Of a stretch of DNA of 64,000 nucleotides, positions 8,461 through 16,496 are shown piece by piece; within the stretch, counting starts at the first letter, position 1; each line of letters begins with the position of its first letter. A program made the translations under genes and the position numbers. Location: assembly GCF_023910635.1 (NCBI RefSeq), contig NZ_JAAVVZ010000010.1:1-64000 (forward strand), written 5' to 3'. This stretch comes from Sphingorhabdus sp. GTDB lineage: Bacteria; Pseudomonadota; Alphaproteobacteria; Sphingomonadales; Sphingomonadaceae. Below the pieces are notes generated by a model. It saw nothing but the letters and a program-made list of their open reading frames with translations. It was not told the DNA's origin and did no database searches.

Positions 8461-9585
8461 ATGACCGATGACATATATCATTCTGATTTCCAACTTGGCC
8501 CCGACCTTACAGGTAAGCGGATCGTCGTTGCCATGTCGGGCGGCGTTGATTCCTCGGTTGTGGCGGCGCTCGCGGCGCGCACGGGCGCGGAAACTATTGG
8601 CGTCACATTACAACTTTATGATCATGGTAGCGCCGTAAAACGGGCAGGGGCATGCTGCGCCGGACAGGACATACGCGACGCACGCGCCGTCGCCGATAAG
8701 CTTGGCATTGCGCATTATGTTTTTGACCATGAAAGCCGCTTTCGCGAATCGGTGATCGACCATTTCGCCGATGAATATATGGCTGGCCGGACGCCTATCC
8801 CTTGCGTGCGATGCAATATGGGCGTGAAATTCACCGATCTTTTCCGCCTCGCGCGGGAATTGGGAGCAGATTGCCTTAGTACCGGCCATTATGTCCGCCG
8901 CGTCGAAGGGCCAAATGGAGCCGAACTGCACCGCGCCGCTGACCCGGCACGCGACCAAAGCTATTTTCTGTTTGCGACCACGCAAGACCAATTGGATTAT
9001 CTCCGCTTTCCCTTGGGCGGCATGCCTAAACCGCACGTTCGGGCCATTGCGCAGGAAATGGGATTAATCGTGGCGATGAAGCCCGATAGTCAGGACATCT
9101 GTTTTGTACCCGATGGGGATTATGCCAGCGTTGTCAGAAAAATTCGGCCTGATGCCGAAGTCGGCGGGGACATTGTCCATCTGGATGGCCGCATTCTGGG
9201 CCAGCACAAGGGCCTCATCCATTACACCGTTGGGCAGCGTAAAGGGCTTGAGGTTGGCGGGCAGGCTGTGCCTTTATATGTCATCCGCCTTGATGCCGCG
9301 ACGCAGCGTGTGATTGTCGGGCCGCGTGCGGCGCTTGCCGTCCAAGCCGCGCGTATCATTGATGCCAACTGGCTTTCCGATATCGGCAACCGGCCGGTAA
9401 TGGCAAAGGTGCGGTCTATGTCCCGCCCTGTGCCTGCGCGTCTGGATGGCGAATGGCTTCGTTTTGACGTGCCCGAATATGGCGTTGCGCCGGGACAGGC
9501 GGCCGCATTATATGACGGCGACCGCGTGCTTGGCGGCGGCTGGATCGAAGAGACACTGGCGGTGGAGATGGCCTCTGCCGCTTAA
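8461..9585 (+). CDS. mnmA: tRNA-specific 2-thiouridylase MnmA
   Basis: A 374-residue enzyme that activates U34 of tRNA-Lys, -Glu and -Gln with ATP and inserts sulfur to give s2U. The PP-loop motif SGGVDSS is at residues 26-32. The alpha-type [13 protein letters not shown] follows. The catalytic cysteine is C118 in [11 protein letters not shown], and its persulfide partner is C214 in [13 protein letters not shown]. The C-terminal beta-barrel contains [11 protein letters not shown] strong AGGGAGG precedes ATG 8461 by 5 nt. A tRNA-Gln gene, one of the acceptor families, lies elsewhere in the window at 32691, although its anticodon is CUG rather than the UUG form that is thiolated. Confidence 0.96.
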   Translation: MTDDIYHSDFQLGPDLTGKRIVVAMSGGVDSSVVAALAARTGAETIGVTLQLYDHGSAVKRAGACCAGQDIRDARAVADKLGIAHYVFDHESRFRESVIDHFADEYMAGRTPIPCVRCNMGVKFTDLFRLARELGADCLSTGHYVRRVEGPNGAELHRAADPARDQSYFLFATTQDQLDYLRFPLGGMPKPHVRAIAQEMGLIVAMKPDSQDICFVPDGDYASVVRKIRPDAEVGGDIVHLDGRILGQHKGLIHYTVGQRKGLEVGGQAVPLYVIRLDAATQRVIVGPRAALAVQAARIIDANWLSDIGNRPVMAKVRSMSRPVPARLDGEWLRFDVPEYGVAPGQAAALYDGDRVLGGGWIEETLAVEMASAA

Positions 9586-9617
9586 CAATATGCGCTTCAC
9601 TGAAAGGGATGTTCAGG

Positions 9618-10145
9618 ATGCATTTGAGGGAAGCACAACGCGACATGCGCCGGGCTTATGTCAACGGTGGGGTCGGTATTTTCGTATCCGGGCTGGTATG
9701 GGTGATCGCAGGGGCGGTCACTTTATATGTCGACCTGTTTTCCGGCATGGCCGCGTTGTTTTTCGGCGGCATGTTAATCCATCCTTTGTCGCTGTTACTT
9801 GCCCGGCGGGTATTTTATCGCGGCCGGGCGCGCGCGCCGAACCCCATGGAGATGCTCGCGCTGCAATCTACCGCGTTCCTCATCATTGGCCTTGCCATCG
9901 CCTATCTGGTCAGCGGGACTTATGGTGATTGGTTCTTCGCCATTGCCCTCTTGGCCGTGGGGGCACGCTATCTGGTGTTCCAGACGGTATATGGAATGCG
10001 TCTGTTTTTGATGCTTGGCCTGGTTTTGATTATCATCGCCGCCGTCGCTTTATGGTTCGGCATCACGCCGGCATTTGTCGCCCTCGCTGGGGGCGCGACC
10101 GAGTTGCTATGTTCGGCGTTCATTCTTGTTCCGGCGAAACGTTAG
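9618..10145 (+). CDS. Polytopic membrane protein of unknown function
   Basis: A 175-residue protein with about six hydrophobic segments and little else: GGVGIFVSGLVWVIAGAV, MAALFFGGMLIHPLSLLLA, LQSTAFLIIGLAIAYLVSG, WFFAIALLAVGARYLVF, LFLMLGLVLIIIAAVALWF and a final GGATELLCSAFILVPAKR. The arrangement resembles small DUF308/DUF7010-type proteins but I cannot assign a family. ATG 9618 is chosen over ATG 9609 because GGG 9606-9608 directly abuts the upstream ATG while leaving 9 nt to the second. It starts 32 nt after mnmA, so it is probably co-transcribed with it. It ends 1 nt from the convergent neighbour. Confidence 0.65.
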   Translation: MHLREAQRDMRRAYVNGGVGIFVSGLVWVIAGAVTLYVDLFSGMAALFFGGMLIHPLSLLLARRVFYRGRARAPNPMEMLALQSTAFLIIGLAIAYLVSGTYGDWFFAIALLAVGARYLVFQTVYGMRLFLMLGLVLIIIAAVALWFGITPAFVALAGGATELLCSAFILVPAKR

Positions 10146-10146
10146 C

Positions 10147-10521
10147 TCAAAGCGCCTCGATTTCCGCCGCGTTCAATTGGATACAACCAAAGGCACCGCG
10201 CTGTTCCGCCACAGCCTCGGCCAGAAATGGCACTGATGCATAGACGCGTTTGTTTTCGGGATCGTCGCTCAAGCGCACCATCTCCATGCCTTTTTCCTTG
10301 TCGGTTTCACACGATGCCATATCGCGACCTTGCATATAGCGGCACGAGCAGGTGACATGTGCACCATAAGCTGCGCCAACCTGCGCCTGTCCCTTGATGC
10401 TGCTCCAGTTCCATAACAGCCACAGCGCCGCACACAGAACGATGACGGCACCGACAATTTTCAACGTCTTAAACCGCGGATGCGGCGCTTTTGGTCTTTG
10501 GGTCGAAGTTGCGGTTGCCAT
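10147..10521 (-). CDS. Hypothetical membrane-anchored protein with Cys-rich motif
   Basis: A 124-residue protein with a basic N-terminus (RPKAPHPRFKTLK), one membrane segment (IVGAVIVLCAALWLLWNW, about residues 24-41) and a soluble domain. That domain holds HVTCSCRYMQGRDMASC, three closely spaced cysteines that could form disulfides or bind metal. ATG 10521 is preceded by GGAGAG at a good distance; the longer frame up to 10668 lacks this and overlaps the divergent neighbour. It is divergent from the serine hydrolase gene, with starts 32 nt apart, so the two may be paired. No family recognised. Confidence 0.65.
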   Translation of the reverse strand: MATATSTQRPKAPHPRFKTLKIVGAVIVLCAALWLLWNWSSIKGQAQVGAAYGAHVTCSCRYMQGRDMASCETDKEKGMEMVRLSDDPENKRVYASVPFLAEAVAEQRGAFGCIQLNAAEIEAL

Positions 10522-10552
10522 AAGCTCTCCATTTGGTAAATCGAAGCATCCT

Positions 10553-11692
10553 ATGCCTAGAAACAAAATCCACCTCGCCGCAACCGCTTTTTGCGCCATC
10601 GCTGCGCTCAGCCTATCTGGATGCGCCGCTGAGCCACCCGCAAAGCCTGCTGAACCGGGCTTTAGCATGGCCGTCGATGACGCGGTGATTAGCCAAGCAA
10701 AGCTTACCGCTGCTATAGCCCCCTTTTTTGAAGATCCACTGGTTGGTGAAACTCGCGCGTTGGTCGTTATGCATGGCGGGCGTGTTGTCGCCGAACGCTA
10801 CGCGCCGGGATATGGACCGGACTCCAGGCTTATCAGCTGGTCCATGGCCAAAAGCGTGACTGGCGTCTTGGTTGGCATGATGGTGGCGGACGGTCGGCTG
10901 GCCTTAGATGAACCCGCAATCGTGCCCGAATGGCAAGCGCCCCGCGATGGTCGTGCGGCGATAACATTGCGCCATTTGCTTCATATGTCGTCGGGTCTGG
11001 ACCATACTGAAATGGCGGAAGGCAGTGTCGAGATTTTTGATGCGGACACGCCGCGCATGCTGTTTCTCGATGGCCGCGAAGATGTTGCACGCTATGCTGA
11101 AACGCGTCCCTTGGAGGCCGTTCCGGGCGAGAAGTACGAATATAGCACGGCCACCAGCCATATTCTTGCCGACATAATGACGCGGTCGTTGACGGACAGC
11201 AAAGATCCCGTTGTGCGCCGGGATGCGATGTTGGAATATGCGCGTGGCCGTTTGTTTGAACCTTTGGGCATGACAAGCGCCCTACCTGAATTTGACCGCA
11301 ACGGCACAATGCTCGGCGGAAGCATTATCCACGCCACCGCGCGTGATTGGGCAAAATTTGGCGAATTTTTGCGGAACAATGGCTCGGTGCGCTCCGCACA
11401 ATTGATGCCCACAAGCTGGATGCGCTTTATGAAGACGCCAAGCAAAACCGATGCAAGCTATGGCGCGCATATATGGTTGAACCGGACACGCAAGGAAGGT
11501 CGCGATCAAGTGCTGTTTCCCGGCAAGGCGCCATCGGATGTCTTCGCCGCATTGGGACATTTGGGACAATTTGTGGTGGTGTCACCGCAGCACCGCCTCA
11601 CGATTGTGCGGCTCGGCAACACCCCGGATGATCAGCTTGATCCTGTCAACGACCAACTGGCCAAGCTGATTTCGGCTTTTCCGAAGTCCTAA
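10553..11692 (+). CDS. Lipoprotein serine hydrolase (beta-lactamase/class C, NylB-like fold)
   Basis: A 379-residue periplasmic lipoprotein. The N-terminus has a signal sequence ending in lipobox LSGC (ATAFCAIAALSLSGCAAEPP). The catalytic SxxK motif is in ISWSMAKSVTGVLVG, and the Tyr motif is probably KYEYSTATSHILAD. HLLHMSSGLDHTEM is typical of the 6-aminohexanoate-dimer hydrolase/class C esterase branch. It probably hydrolyses an ester, amide or D-amino-acid substrate rather than acting as a true beta-lactamase; the real substrate is unknown. ATG 10553 places the signal peptide at the start; the in-frame upstream extension to 10394 runs through the divergent gene and is rejected. Confidence 0.82.
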   Translation: MPRNKIHLAATAFCAIAALSLSGCAAEPPAKPAEPGFSMAVDDAVISQAKLTAAIAPFFEDPLVGETRALVVMHGGRVVAERYAPGYGPDSRLISWSMAKSVTGVLVGMMVADGRLALDEPAIVPEWQAPRDGRAAITLRHLLHMSSGLDHTEMAEGSVEIFDADTPRMLFLDGREDVARYAETRPLEAVPGEKYEYSTATSHILADIMTRSLTDSKDPVVRRDAMLEYARGRLFEPLGMTSALPEFDRNGTMLGGSIIHATARDWAKFGEFLRNNGSVRSAQLMPTSWMRFMKTPSKTDASYGAHIWLNRTRKEGRDQVLFPGKAPSDVFAALGHLGQFVVVSPQHRLTIVRLGNTPDDQLDPVNDQLAKLISAFPKS

Positions 11693-11979
11693 AGCTTCGC
11701 CACGGGCGCGTCGTCGCCAAGGTCTTCAAACCATGCTTCGACCGGGCCGGTGAGCTTGATCAGCAACGGATTGCCTTTTCGGTCGCGTGCCTTTCCAGCC
11801 TGAACCTTGATCCAGCCTTCGGAAATGCAATATTCCTCAACGGTGGTGCGGACTTCGCCTTTGAAGCGAATGCCAATACCACGCGACAGCAAGTCGCCGT
11901 CGAAATGCGGGCTCATCGGGTTAATCGACAGGTGATCGGGCGGGGTGTTGGGGCCCGCGGATTTCGTTTCTTCAGTCAT
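11689..11979 (-). CDS. DUF3297 family protein (glutathione peroxidase-annotated small protein)
   Basis: A 96-residue soluble protein with the DUF3297 core: PPDHLSINPMSPHFD, LLSRGIGIRFKGE, VEEYCISEGWIKVQAGKARDRKGNP and LIKLTGPVEAWF. These proteins are widespread in alphaproteobacteria and have no established role; some databases call them glutathione peroxidases without sequence support. ATG 11979 (MTEETK) is the family-like start; the longer frame to 12060 overlaps the divergent flavoprotein. It converges on the serine hydrolase gene, overlapping by 4 nt. Confidence 0.82.
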   Translation of the reverse strand: MTEETKSAGPNTPPDHLSINPMSPHFDGDLLSRGIGIRFKGEVRTTVEEYCISEGWIKVQAGKARDRKGNPLLIKLTGPVEAWFEDLGDDAPVAKL

Positions 11980-12043
11980 GATGCGCGCTGTGCCGCAAAG
12001 CATAGCACTTGGCAATATAGCGCGGGCAGTGCAGGGGAACGAA

Positions 12044-13255
12044 ATGGCACATTCAAACAATTATGACGCGATTATCCTTGGTGCCGGTGGCGCAGGTCTG
12101 ATGTGCGCTTTGACCGCCGGGCAACGCGCAAAGCGCGTGCTGGTGATTGATCACGCCACGGGACCGGGCAAGAAAATCCTTATTTCCGGCGGCGGACGAT
12201 GTAATTTCACCAATGTGAATGCGACCACCACACACGCGCAAGAACGCTATCTATCGGCCAACCCGCATTTCGCGAAGTCAGCTTTGGGCCGATATACGCC
12301 GCAGGATTTTATCGATCTGGTGAACGCGCACAATATCGCTTTCCATGAAAAGACGCTGGGGCAATTATTCTGCGACGGTTCCGCGCGGCAGATTGTCGCC
12401 ATGCTGATGGCGGAATGTGACAAATCGGCGGGCTTTGGTGGCCGGGTCGATTTCGTGTTCGATGCACCCTTGGGTGAAGTGACCCATGATGGCAGCAACT
12501 ATCATGTCACCTACAACAATGTGCACGCGCAAGGCGCGGCATTGGTGATTGCGACCGGCGGCCCAAGCATTCCGAAAATGGGTGCTACCGCCTTTGCCTA
12601 TGATCTTGCGCGACAGTTCGGATTGAAAATTGTTGAGCCACGACCCGCCTTGGTCCCGCTAACGCTGGGTGGTGATGATGTGTTGTTCCGTGAATTGTCG
12701 GGGGTATCGTCTGAAGTGGTTGCAAAGCATGGAAAAGCTGCATTCCGCGAGGCCGCATTGTTCACCCATCGGGGGCTCAGCGGCCCCGCAGTGCTTCAAA
12801 TCAGCAGCTATTGGCGCCCCGGCGACCAAGTCGAGATTGATTTTCTGCCATCACTGGATGCCACCGAATTATTATTATCCGAAAAACGCGCACGGCCACG
12901 TGCGACTTTGCGGTCAACATTGGACCGCGTCTTGCCTGCGCGCTTGGCCGAAGCGCTCGCCGCCAAAATTGGGCTACTCGGCAACCTCGCCGACCAAAAC
13001 GACCGGAAATTGGTGGGTGCGGGGACGCTACTCGGCAACTGGCCATTCGTCCCCAATGGCAGTGAGGGCTATGCCAAGGCAGAGGTGACATTGGGCGGGA
13101 TCAGCACCGATGGCCTGTCGCAAAAGACGATGGAGGCGAAGAAAATGCCAGGATTATATTGTATAGGCGAGGCGGTGGACGTCACGGGTTGGCTCGGCGG
13201 CTATAATTTTCAATGGGCGTGGGCCAGCGGCGTCGCGGCAGGGGAGGCCATTTAG
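12044..13255 (+). CDS. NAD(P)/FAD-dependent oxidoreductase, BaiN/HI0933-like
   Basis: A 403-residue flavoprotein of the HI0933/BaiN (YhiN) family. The dinucleotide fold is at the very start (DAIILGAGGAGLMCALTAG), followed by the family signature GKKILISGGGRCNFTN. Near the C-terminus are GGISTDGLSQKTMEAK and the FAD-closing motif GLYCIGEAVDVTGWLGGYNFQWAWASG. The family reduces unsaturated substrates in some members (bile-acid enoyl reduction), but the physiological substrate here is unknown. ATG 12044 follows AGGGGAAC at 7 nt; the in-frame start at 11945 would overlap the divergent DUF3297 gene. It shares a bidirectional terminator with typA. Confidence 0.88.
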   Translation: MAHSNNYDAIILGAGGAGLMCALTAGQRAKRVLVIDHATGPGKKILISGGGRCNFTNVNATTTHAQERYLSANPHFAKSALGRYTPQDFIDLVNAHNIAFHEKTLGQLFCDGSARQIVAMLMAECDKSAGFGGRVDFVFDAPLGEVTHDGSNYHVTYNNVHAQGAALVIATGGPSIPKMGATAFAYDLARQFGLKIVEPRPALVPLTLGGDDVLFRELSGVSSEVVAKHGKAAFREAALFTHRGLSGPAVLQISSYWRPGDQVEIDFLPSLDATELLLSEKRARPRATLRSTLDRVLPARLAEALAAKIGLLGNLADQNDRKLVGAGTLLGNWPFVPNGSEGYAKAEVTLGGISTDGLSQKTMEAKKMPGLYCIGEAVDVTGWLGGYNFQWAWASGVAAGEAI

Positions 13256-13284
13256 GGCCATAACCGAGGGCCGTTGCCCAAAGA

Positions 13285-13313
13285 AAAAGGGCGCCGAAAT
13301 CGACGCCCTTTTC
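13285..13313. terminator. Bidirectional rho-independent terminator (BaiN-like gene and typA)
   Basis: AAAAAGGGCG, a loop of about 10 nt and CGCCCTTTT form a stem with A-tract before and T-tract after, so it works on both strands. It sits exactly between two convergent genes ending at 13255 and 13315. Confidence 0.85.
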
Positions 13314-13314
13314 A

Positions 13315-15150
13315 TTATGCCGCCTGTTTGGCGCGCGATGCTTTTTTCCGCTCATTGGGGTCCAACAAACGCTTGCGCAGGCGGATATTCTTCGGCGTGA
13401 CCTCAACCATTTCATCGTCATCAATATAGGCAATGGCTTGCTCAAGCGTCAGGCGCTTGGGCGGTGTGAGGCGGATGGCGTCGTCCTTGCCAGTCGAACG
13501 AAAGTTCGTCAGCTGCTTCGACTTCATTGGGTTTACTTCGAGGTCATCTGGCTTGGCATTTTCGCCGATGATCATGCCTTCATACAAGGCTTCGCCTGGC
13601 GAGACCATCAGGATACCGCGCTCTTCCAATGGGCCAAGGGCGTAAGCAACTGCTTCGCCAGCGCCGTTGGAAATCAGCACGCCGTTTTTGCGGCCTTCAA
13701 TATGACCACGATGCGGGCCATATTTTTCAAACAGGCGGTTCATGATGCCCGTACCGCGCGTGTCGGACAGGAATTCGCCATGATAACCAATCAGACCGCG
13801 TGATGGCGCGCTGAAGGTGATGCGGGTCTTGCCGCCGCCCGATGGACGCATATCGGTCATGTCGCCCTTACGCACAGCCATTTTTTCGACGACAGTGCCC
13901 GAATATTCATCATCCACGTCGATGACGACGGTTTCATACGGCTCAGTCCGCTGACCCCGTTCGTCTTCGCGGAACAGCACGCGTGGGCGGCTGATACCAA
14001 GCTCAAAGCCTTCGCGGCGCATGGTTTCGATAAGAACGCCCAATTGAAGCTCGCCACGACCAGCGACTTCAAAGCTGTCCTTGTCTTCGGCCTCAGTGAT
14101 ACGGACGGCGACGTTGCTTTCGGCTTCGCGCATCAGGCGGTCGCGGATCATGCGGCTCGTAACCTTCGTGCCTTCACGGCCAGCCATGGGGCTATCGTTC
14201 ACCGAAAAACGCATCGACAATGTTGGCGGATCGATTGGCTGCGCCTGCAATGGCTCGGTCACTGTCGGCTCTGCAATCGTGTCTGCCACGGTCGCGGTGG
14301 TCATGCCGGCGATGGAGATAATGTCGCCAGCCTTGGCTTCGTCCACAGGAACGCGCTCCAGCCCTCGGAACGACATGATCTTGGATGCACGGCCGGTTTC
14401 GACAATCTTGCCGTCCGGGTTCAACGCGTGGATCTGTTGGTTCACCTTGACGGTACCCGACAGCACGAGGCCGGTCAGGATACGGCCAAGGAAGTTGTCG
14501 CGGTCAAGCAAGGTGACAAGCATTTTGAATTCGCCGTCAACATCTGCCTTTGGCTCTGGAACATGGCTGACGATGGTTTCAAACATCGGCGTGAGCGTGC
14601 CTTCACGCGCGCTCGGGTCAATTGAGGCATAGCCATTACGACCCGAGGCATAAAGCACAGGGAAATCGAGTTGCTCGTCCGTTGCATCGAGCGATACGAA
14701 CAGATCGAATACTTCGTCCAACACTTCCTGAATACGTTCGTCAGGACGGTCGACCTTGTTAACGACGACGATGGGGCGAAGGCCCAAAGCCAGCGCCTTG
14801 CCCGTTACGAACTTCGTCTGGGGCATCGCGCCTTCGGATGAGTCAACCAACAGGATGACGCCGTCAACCATCGACAAGATGCGTTCAACTTCGCCGCCAA
14901 AGTCGGCATGGCCCGGTGTATCGACGATGTTGATGCGGGTTTTTTCGCCCTTGTGGTCGTCCCACTCAACCGAGGTGCACTTGGCAAGAATGGTGATGCC
15001 GCGTTCTTTTTCGAGATCGTTCGAATCCATCGCGCGCTCTTCGATACGCTGATTGTCGCGGAAGGTGCCCGACTGCCGAAACAGTTGGTCAACAAGAGTG
15101 GTTTTGCCGTGATCGACGTGCGCGATGATGGCGATGTTACGCAATGACAT
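13315..15150 (-). CDS. typA: Translational GTPase TypA/BipA
   Basis: A 611-residue ribosome-associated GTPase of the elongation-factor family, needed for ribosome assembly and stress or cold adaptation. G1 is [10 protein letters not shown] at residues 9-18, G2 lies in ERGITI, G3 is [15 protein letters not shown] and G4 is NKVDRPD. Then come the EF-G-like domains and the TypA-specific C-terminus ([29 protein letters not shown]-like [17 protein letters not shown]). ATG 15150 ([11 protein letters not shown]) is the conserved start; 13 upstream residues in frame are not family-like. Divergent from the BASS transporter gene. Confidence 0.96.
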   Translation of the reverse strand: MSLRNIAIIAHVDHGKTTLVDQLFRQSGTFRDNQRIEERAMDSNDLEKERGITILAKCTSVEWDDHKGEKTRINIVDTPGHADFGGEVERILSMVDGVILLVDSSEGAMPQTKFVTGKALALGLRPIVVVNKVDRPDERIQEVLDEVFDLFVSLDATDEQLDFPVLYASGRNGYASIDPSAREGTLTPMFETIVSHVPEPKADVDGEFKMLVTLLDRDNFLGRILTGLVLSGTVKVNQQIHALNPDGKIVETGRASKIMSFRGLERVPVDEAKAGDIISIAGMTTATVADTIAEPTVTEPLQAQPIDPPTLSMRFSVNDSPMAGREGTKVTSRMIRDRLMREAESNVAVRITEAEDKDSFEVAGRGELQLGVLIETMRREGFELGISRPRVLFREDERGQRTEPYETVVIDVDDEYSGTVVEKMAVRKGDMTDMRPSGGGKTRITFSAPSRGLIGYHGEFLSDTRGTGIMNRLFEKYGPHRGHIEGRKNGVLISNGAGEAVAYALGPLEERGILMVSPGEALYEGMIIGENAKPDDLEVNPMKSKQLTNFRSTGKDDAIRLTPPKRLTLEQAIAYIDDDEMVEVTPKNIRLRKRLLDPNERKKASRAKQAA

Positions 15151-15285
15151 TTGGAAATGGGCCTTTTGGAAGGTCTTCATAGCGGCCACATGCCACCAGA
15201 TTCTCGCGGGCCATTAACGCAATATGCGCTGCAGCGCAACATCGCTGGTGTTGCAATACGCGATTGCAAGCGTCAAAGCGCTTGG

Positions 15286-16242
15286 ATGTTCGCTCGTATC
15301 TTCGCTGATCGCTTTGTCATGCTCCTGCTCGCCACGATATTGTTGGCGAGCCTGCTTCCCGTGCGGGGCCAAGCAGCGCAGGTCGCGTCATTGATTTCAT
15401 TGGCGGCGATATTTCTGCTGTTTTTCCTGAACGGCGTGCGCTTGCCCCGACACGAAGTGATGAATGGCGTGCGCAATTGGCGGTTGCAGGGGGCGATTTT
15501 CTTTTTCGTATTTGGCGTGATGTCGGCCACCGGATTGGCTCTGTCGCATGTTTTCGACAATATCTTACCGCCGACACTTGCCTTGGGGTTGCTGTTTACA
15601 GGCATCCTGCCTTCCACTGTGCAGTCGGCTGCGGCCTATTGCGCCTTGGCCAAAGGCAATGTGGCGGCATCGGTTGTCGCGGCAGCTTTGGTCAATCTGA
15701 TCGGTGTACTGTTGTCACCTTTGCTCCTGGCGGTGTTGGCGCATGTGGGGGAGGCGGATATTTCAGGCGCAGCGATTGGCCGCATAACGCTCATTCTGCT
15801 CCTGCCCTTTGCGCTCGGCCAGATGGCGCAGCGTTGGTGCAAACCATGGGTAGACCGCAACAAGGATGTGGCGACTTGGATGGACCGCATCTCGATTGCC
15901 ATCGCGGTCTATGTGGCGTTTTCAGGCGCGGTTGTGGCGGGGATATGGAGCATCGTGCGCGGTGATGAGCTTGCGTGGTTGGCATTGGCTTTGTCGGTCA
16001 TGCTGCTGGTTGGCTTTGGCGGGGCTTGGGCCATAAGCGGGGCTATGAAGCTACCGCGCGGCGACCGGATTACCATGCTGTTTTCGGGTGGGCAGAAAAG
16101 CATCGCCATTGGCGCGCCGTTGGCTGCGACGATATTCCCGCCCGCAATCGCGGGAATGGTCCTGTTGCCGACGCTGATTTATCATATGGCGCAGTTGATA
16201 TTGTCTGCGCCATTGGCCACGCATTTGGCGAAAGATGCGTAA
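15286..16242 (+). CDS. BASS-type (SBF-like, YfeH family) membrane transporter
   Basis: A 318-residue integral membrane protein with about nine or ten hydrophobic segments, matching the bile acid:sodium symporter-like YfeH group. Features include FLLFFLNGVRLPRHEV in the second segment, the discontinuous-helix motif GILPSTVQSAAAYCALAKGN (about residues 102-121), and FSGGQKSIAIGAPLAATIFP near the end. Sodium-coupled uptake of an organic anion is the family expectation; the substrate is unknown. ATG 15286 (MFARIFADRF) starts just before the first membrane segment; the 45 extra in-frame residues up to 15151 overlap typA's start and do not look like protein. The ribosome binding site is weak. Confidence 0.78.
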   Translation: MFARIFADRFVMLLLATILLASLLPVRGQAAQVASLISLAAIFLLFFLNGVRLPRHEVMNGVRNWRLQGAIFFFVFGVMSATGLALSHVFDNILPPTLALGLLFTGILPSTVQSAAAYCALAKGNVAASVVAAALVNLIGVLLSPLLLAVLAHVGEADISGAAIGRITLILLLPFALGQMAQRWCKPWVDRNKDVATWMDRISIAIAVYVAFSGAVVAGIWSIVRGDELAWLALALSVMLLVGFGGAWAISGAMKLPRGDRITMLFSGGQKSIAIGAPLAATIFPPAIAGMVLLPTLIYHMAQLILSAPLATHLAKDA

Positions 16243-16246
16243 CGTG

Positions 16247-16389
16247 TCTCCCCATCGACTTGCGATGGGGAGGTGGCAGCCGAAGCGATAGCTTCGGATG
16301 ACGGAGGGGCAGCAGCGTTGAGTGCCCCTCCGTCTTGCCCGTGCTGACGCCCGGTCAATCCACCTCCCCATCGCAAGTCGATGGGGAGA
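16247..16389. repeat. Family-2 folded repeat with 30-bp perfect terminal inverted repeat
   Basis: Arms 16247-16276 and 16360-16389 are perfect reverse complements and begin TCTCCCCATCGACTTGCGAT. Inside are two hairpins: CCGAAGC-gata-GCTTCGG (16281-16298) and a 12-bp stem GACGGAGGGGCA / TGCCCCTCCGTC around an 11-nt loop. The whole can fold as a branched structure. It lies between the convergent transporter and ybbP-like genes. Relatives: 19014-19137 and 28324-28473. Confidence 0.85.
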
Positions 16390-16429
16390 TTAAAGGCTGA
16401 GCATTTGTCGAAGAATGTCGAACCGTAGC

Positions 16430-16484
16430 CCTGAGCCTGTCGAAGGGCGTTTATCCGTCAGGCGTGCTTCGACAGGATCAGCAC
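16430..16484. repeat. Inverted repeat TGAGCCTGTCGAAG / CTTCGACAGGATCA
   Basis: An imperfect inverted repeat directly following the family-2 element, built on the motif CCTGTCGAAG, with about 30 bp between arms. It resembles a dispersed sphingomonad intergenic repeat. It may help terminate the convergent transcripts. Confidence 0.55.
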
Positions 16485-16496
16485 TAAGGTGAAATT

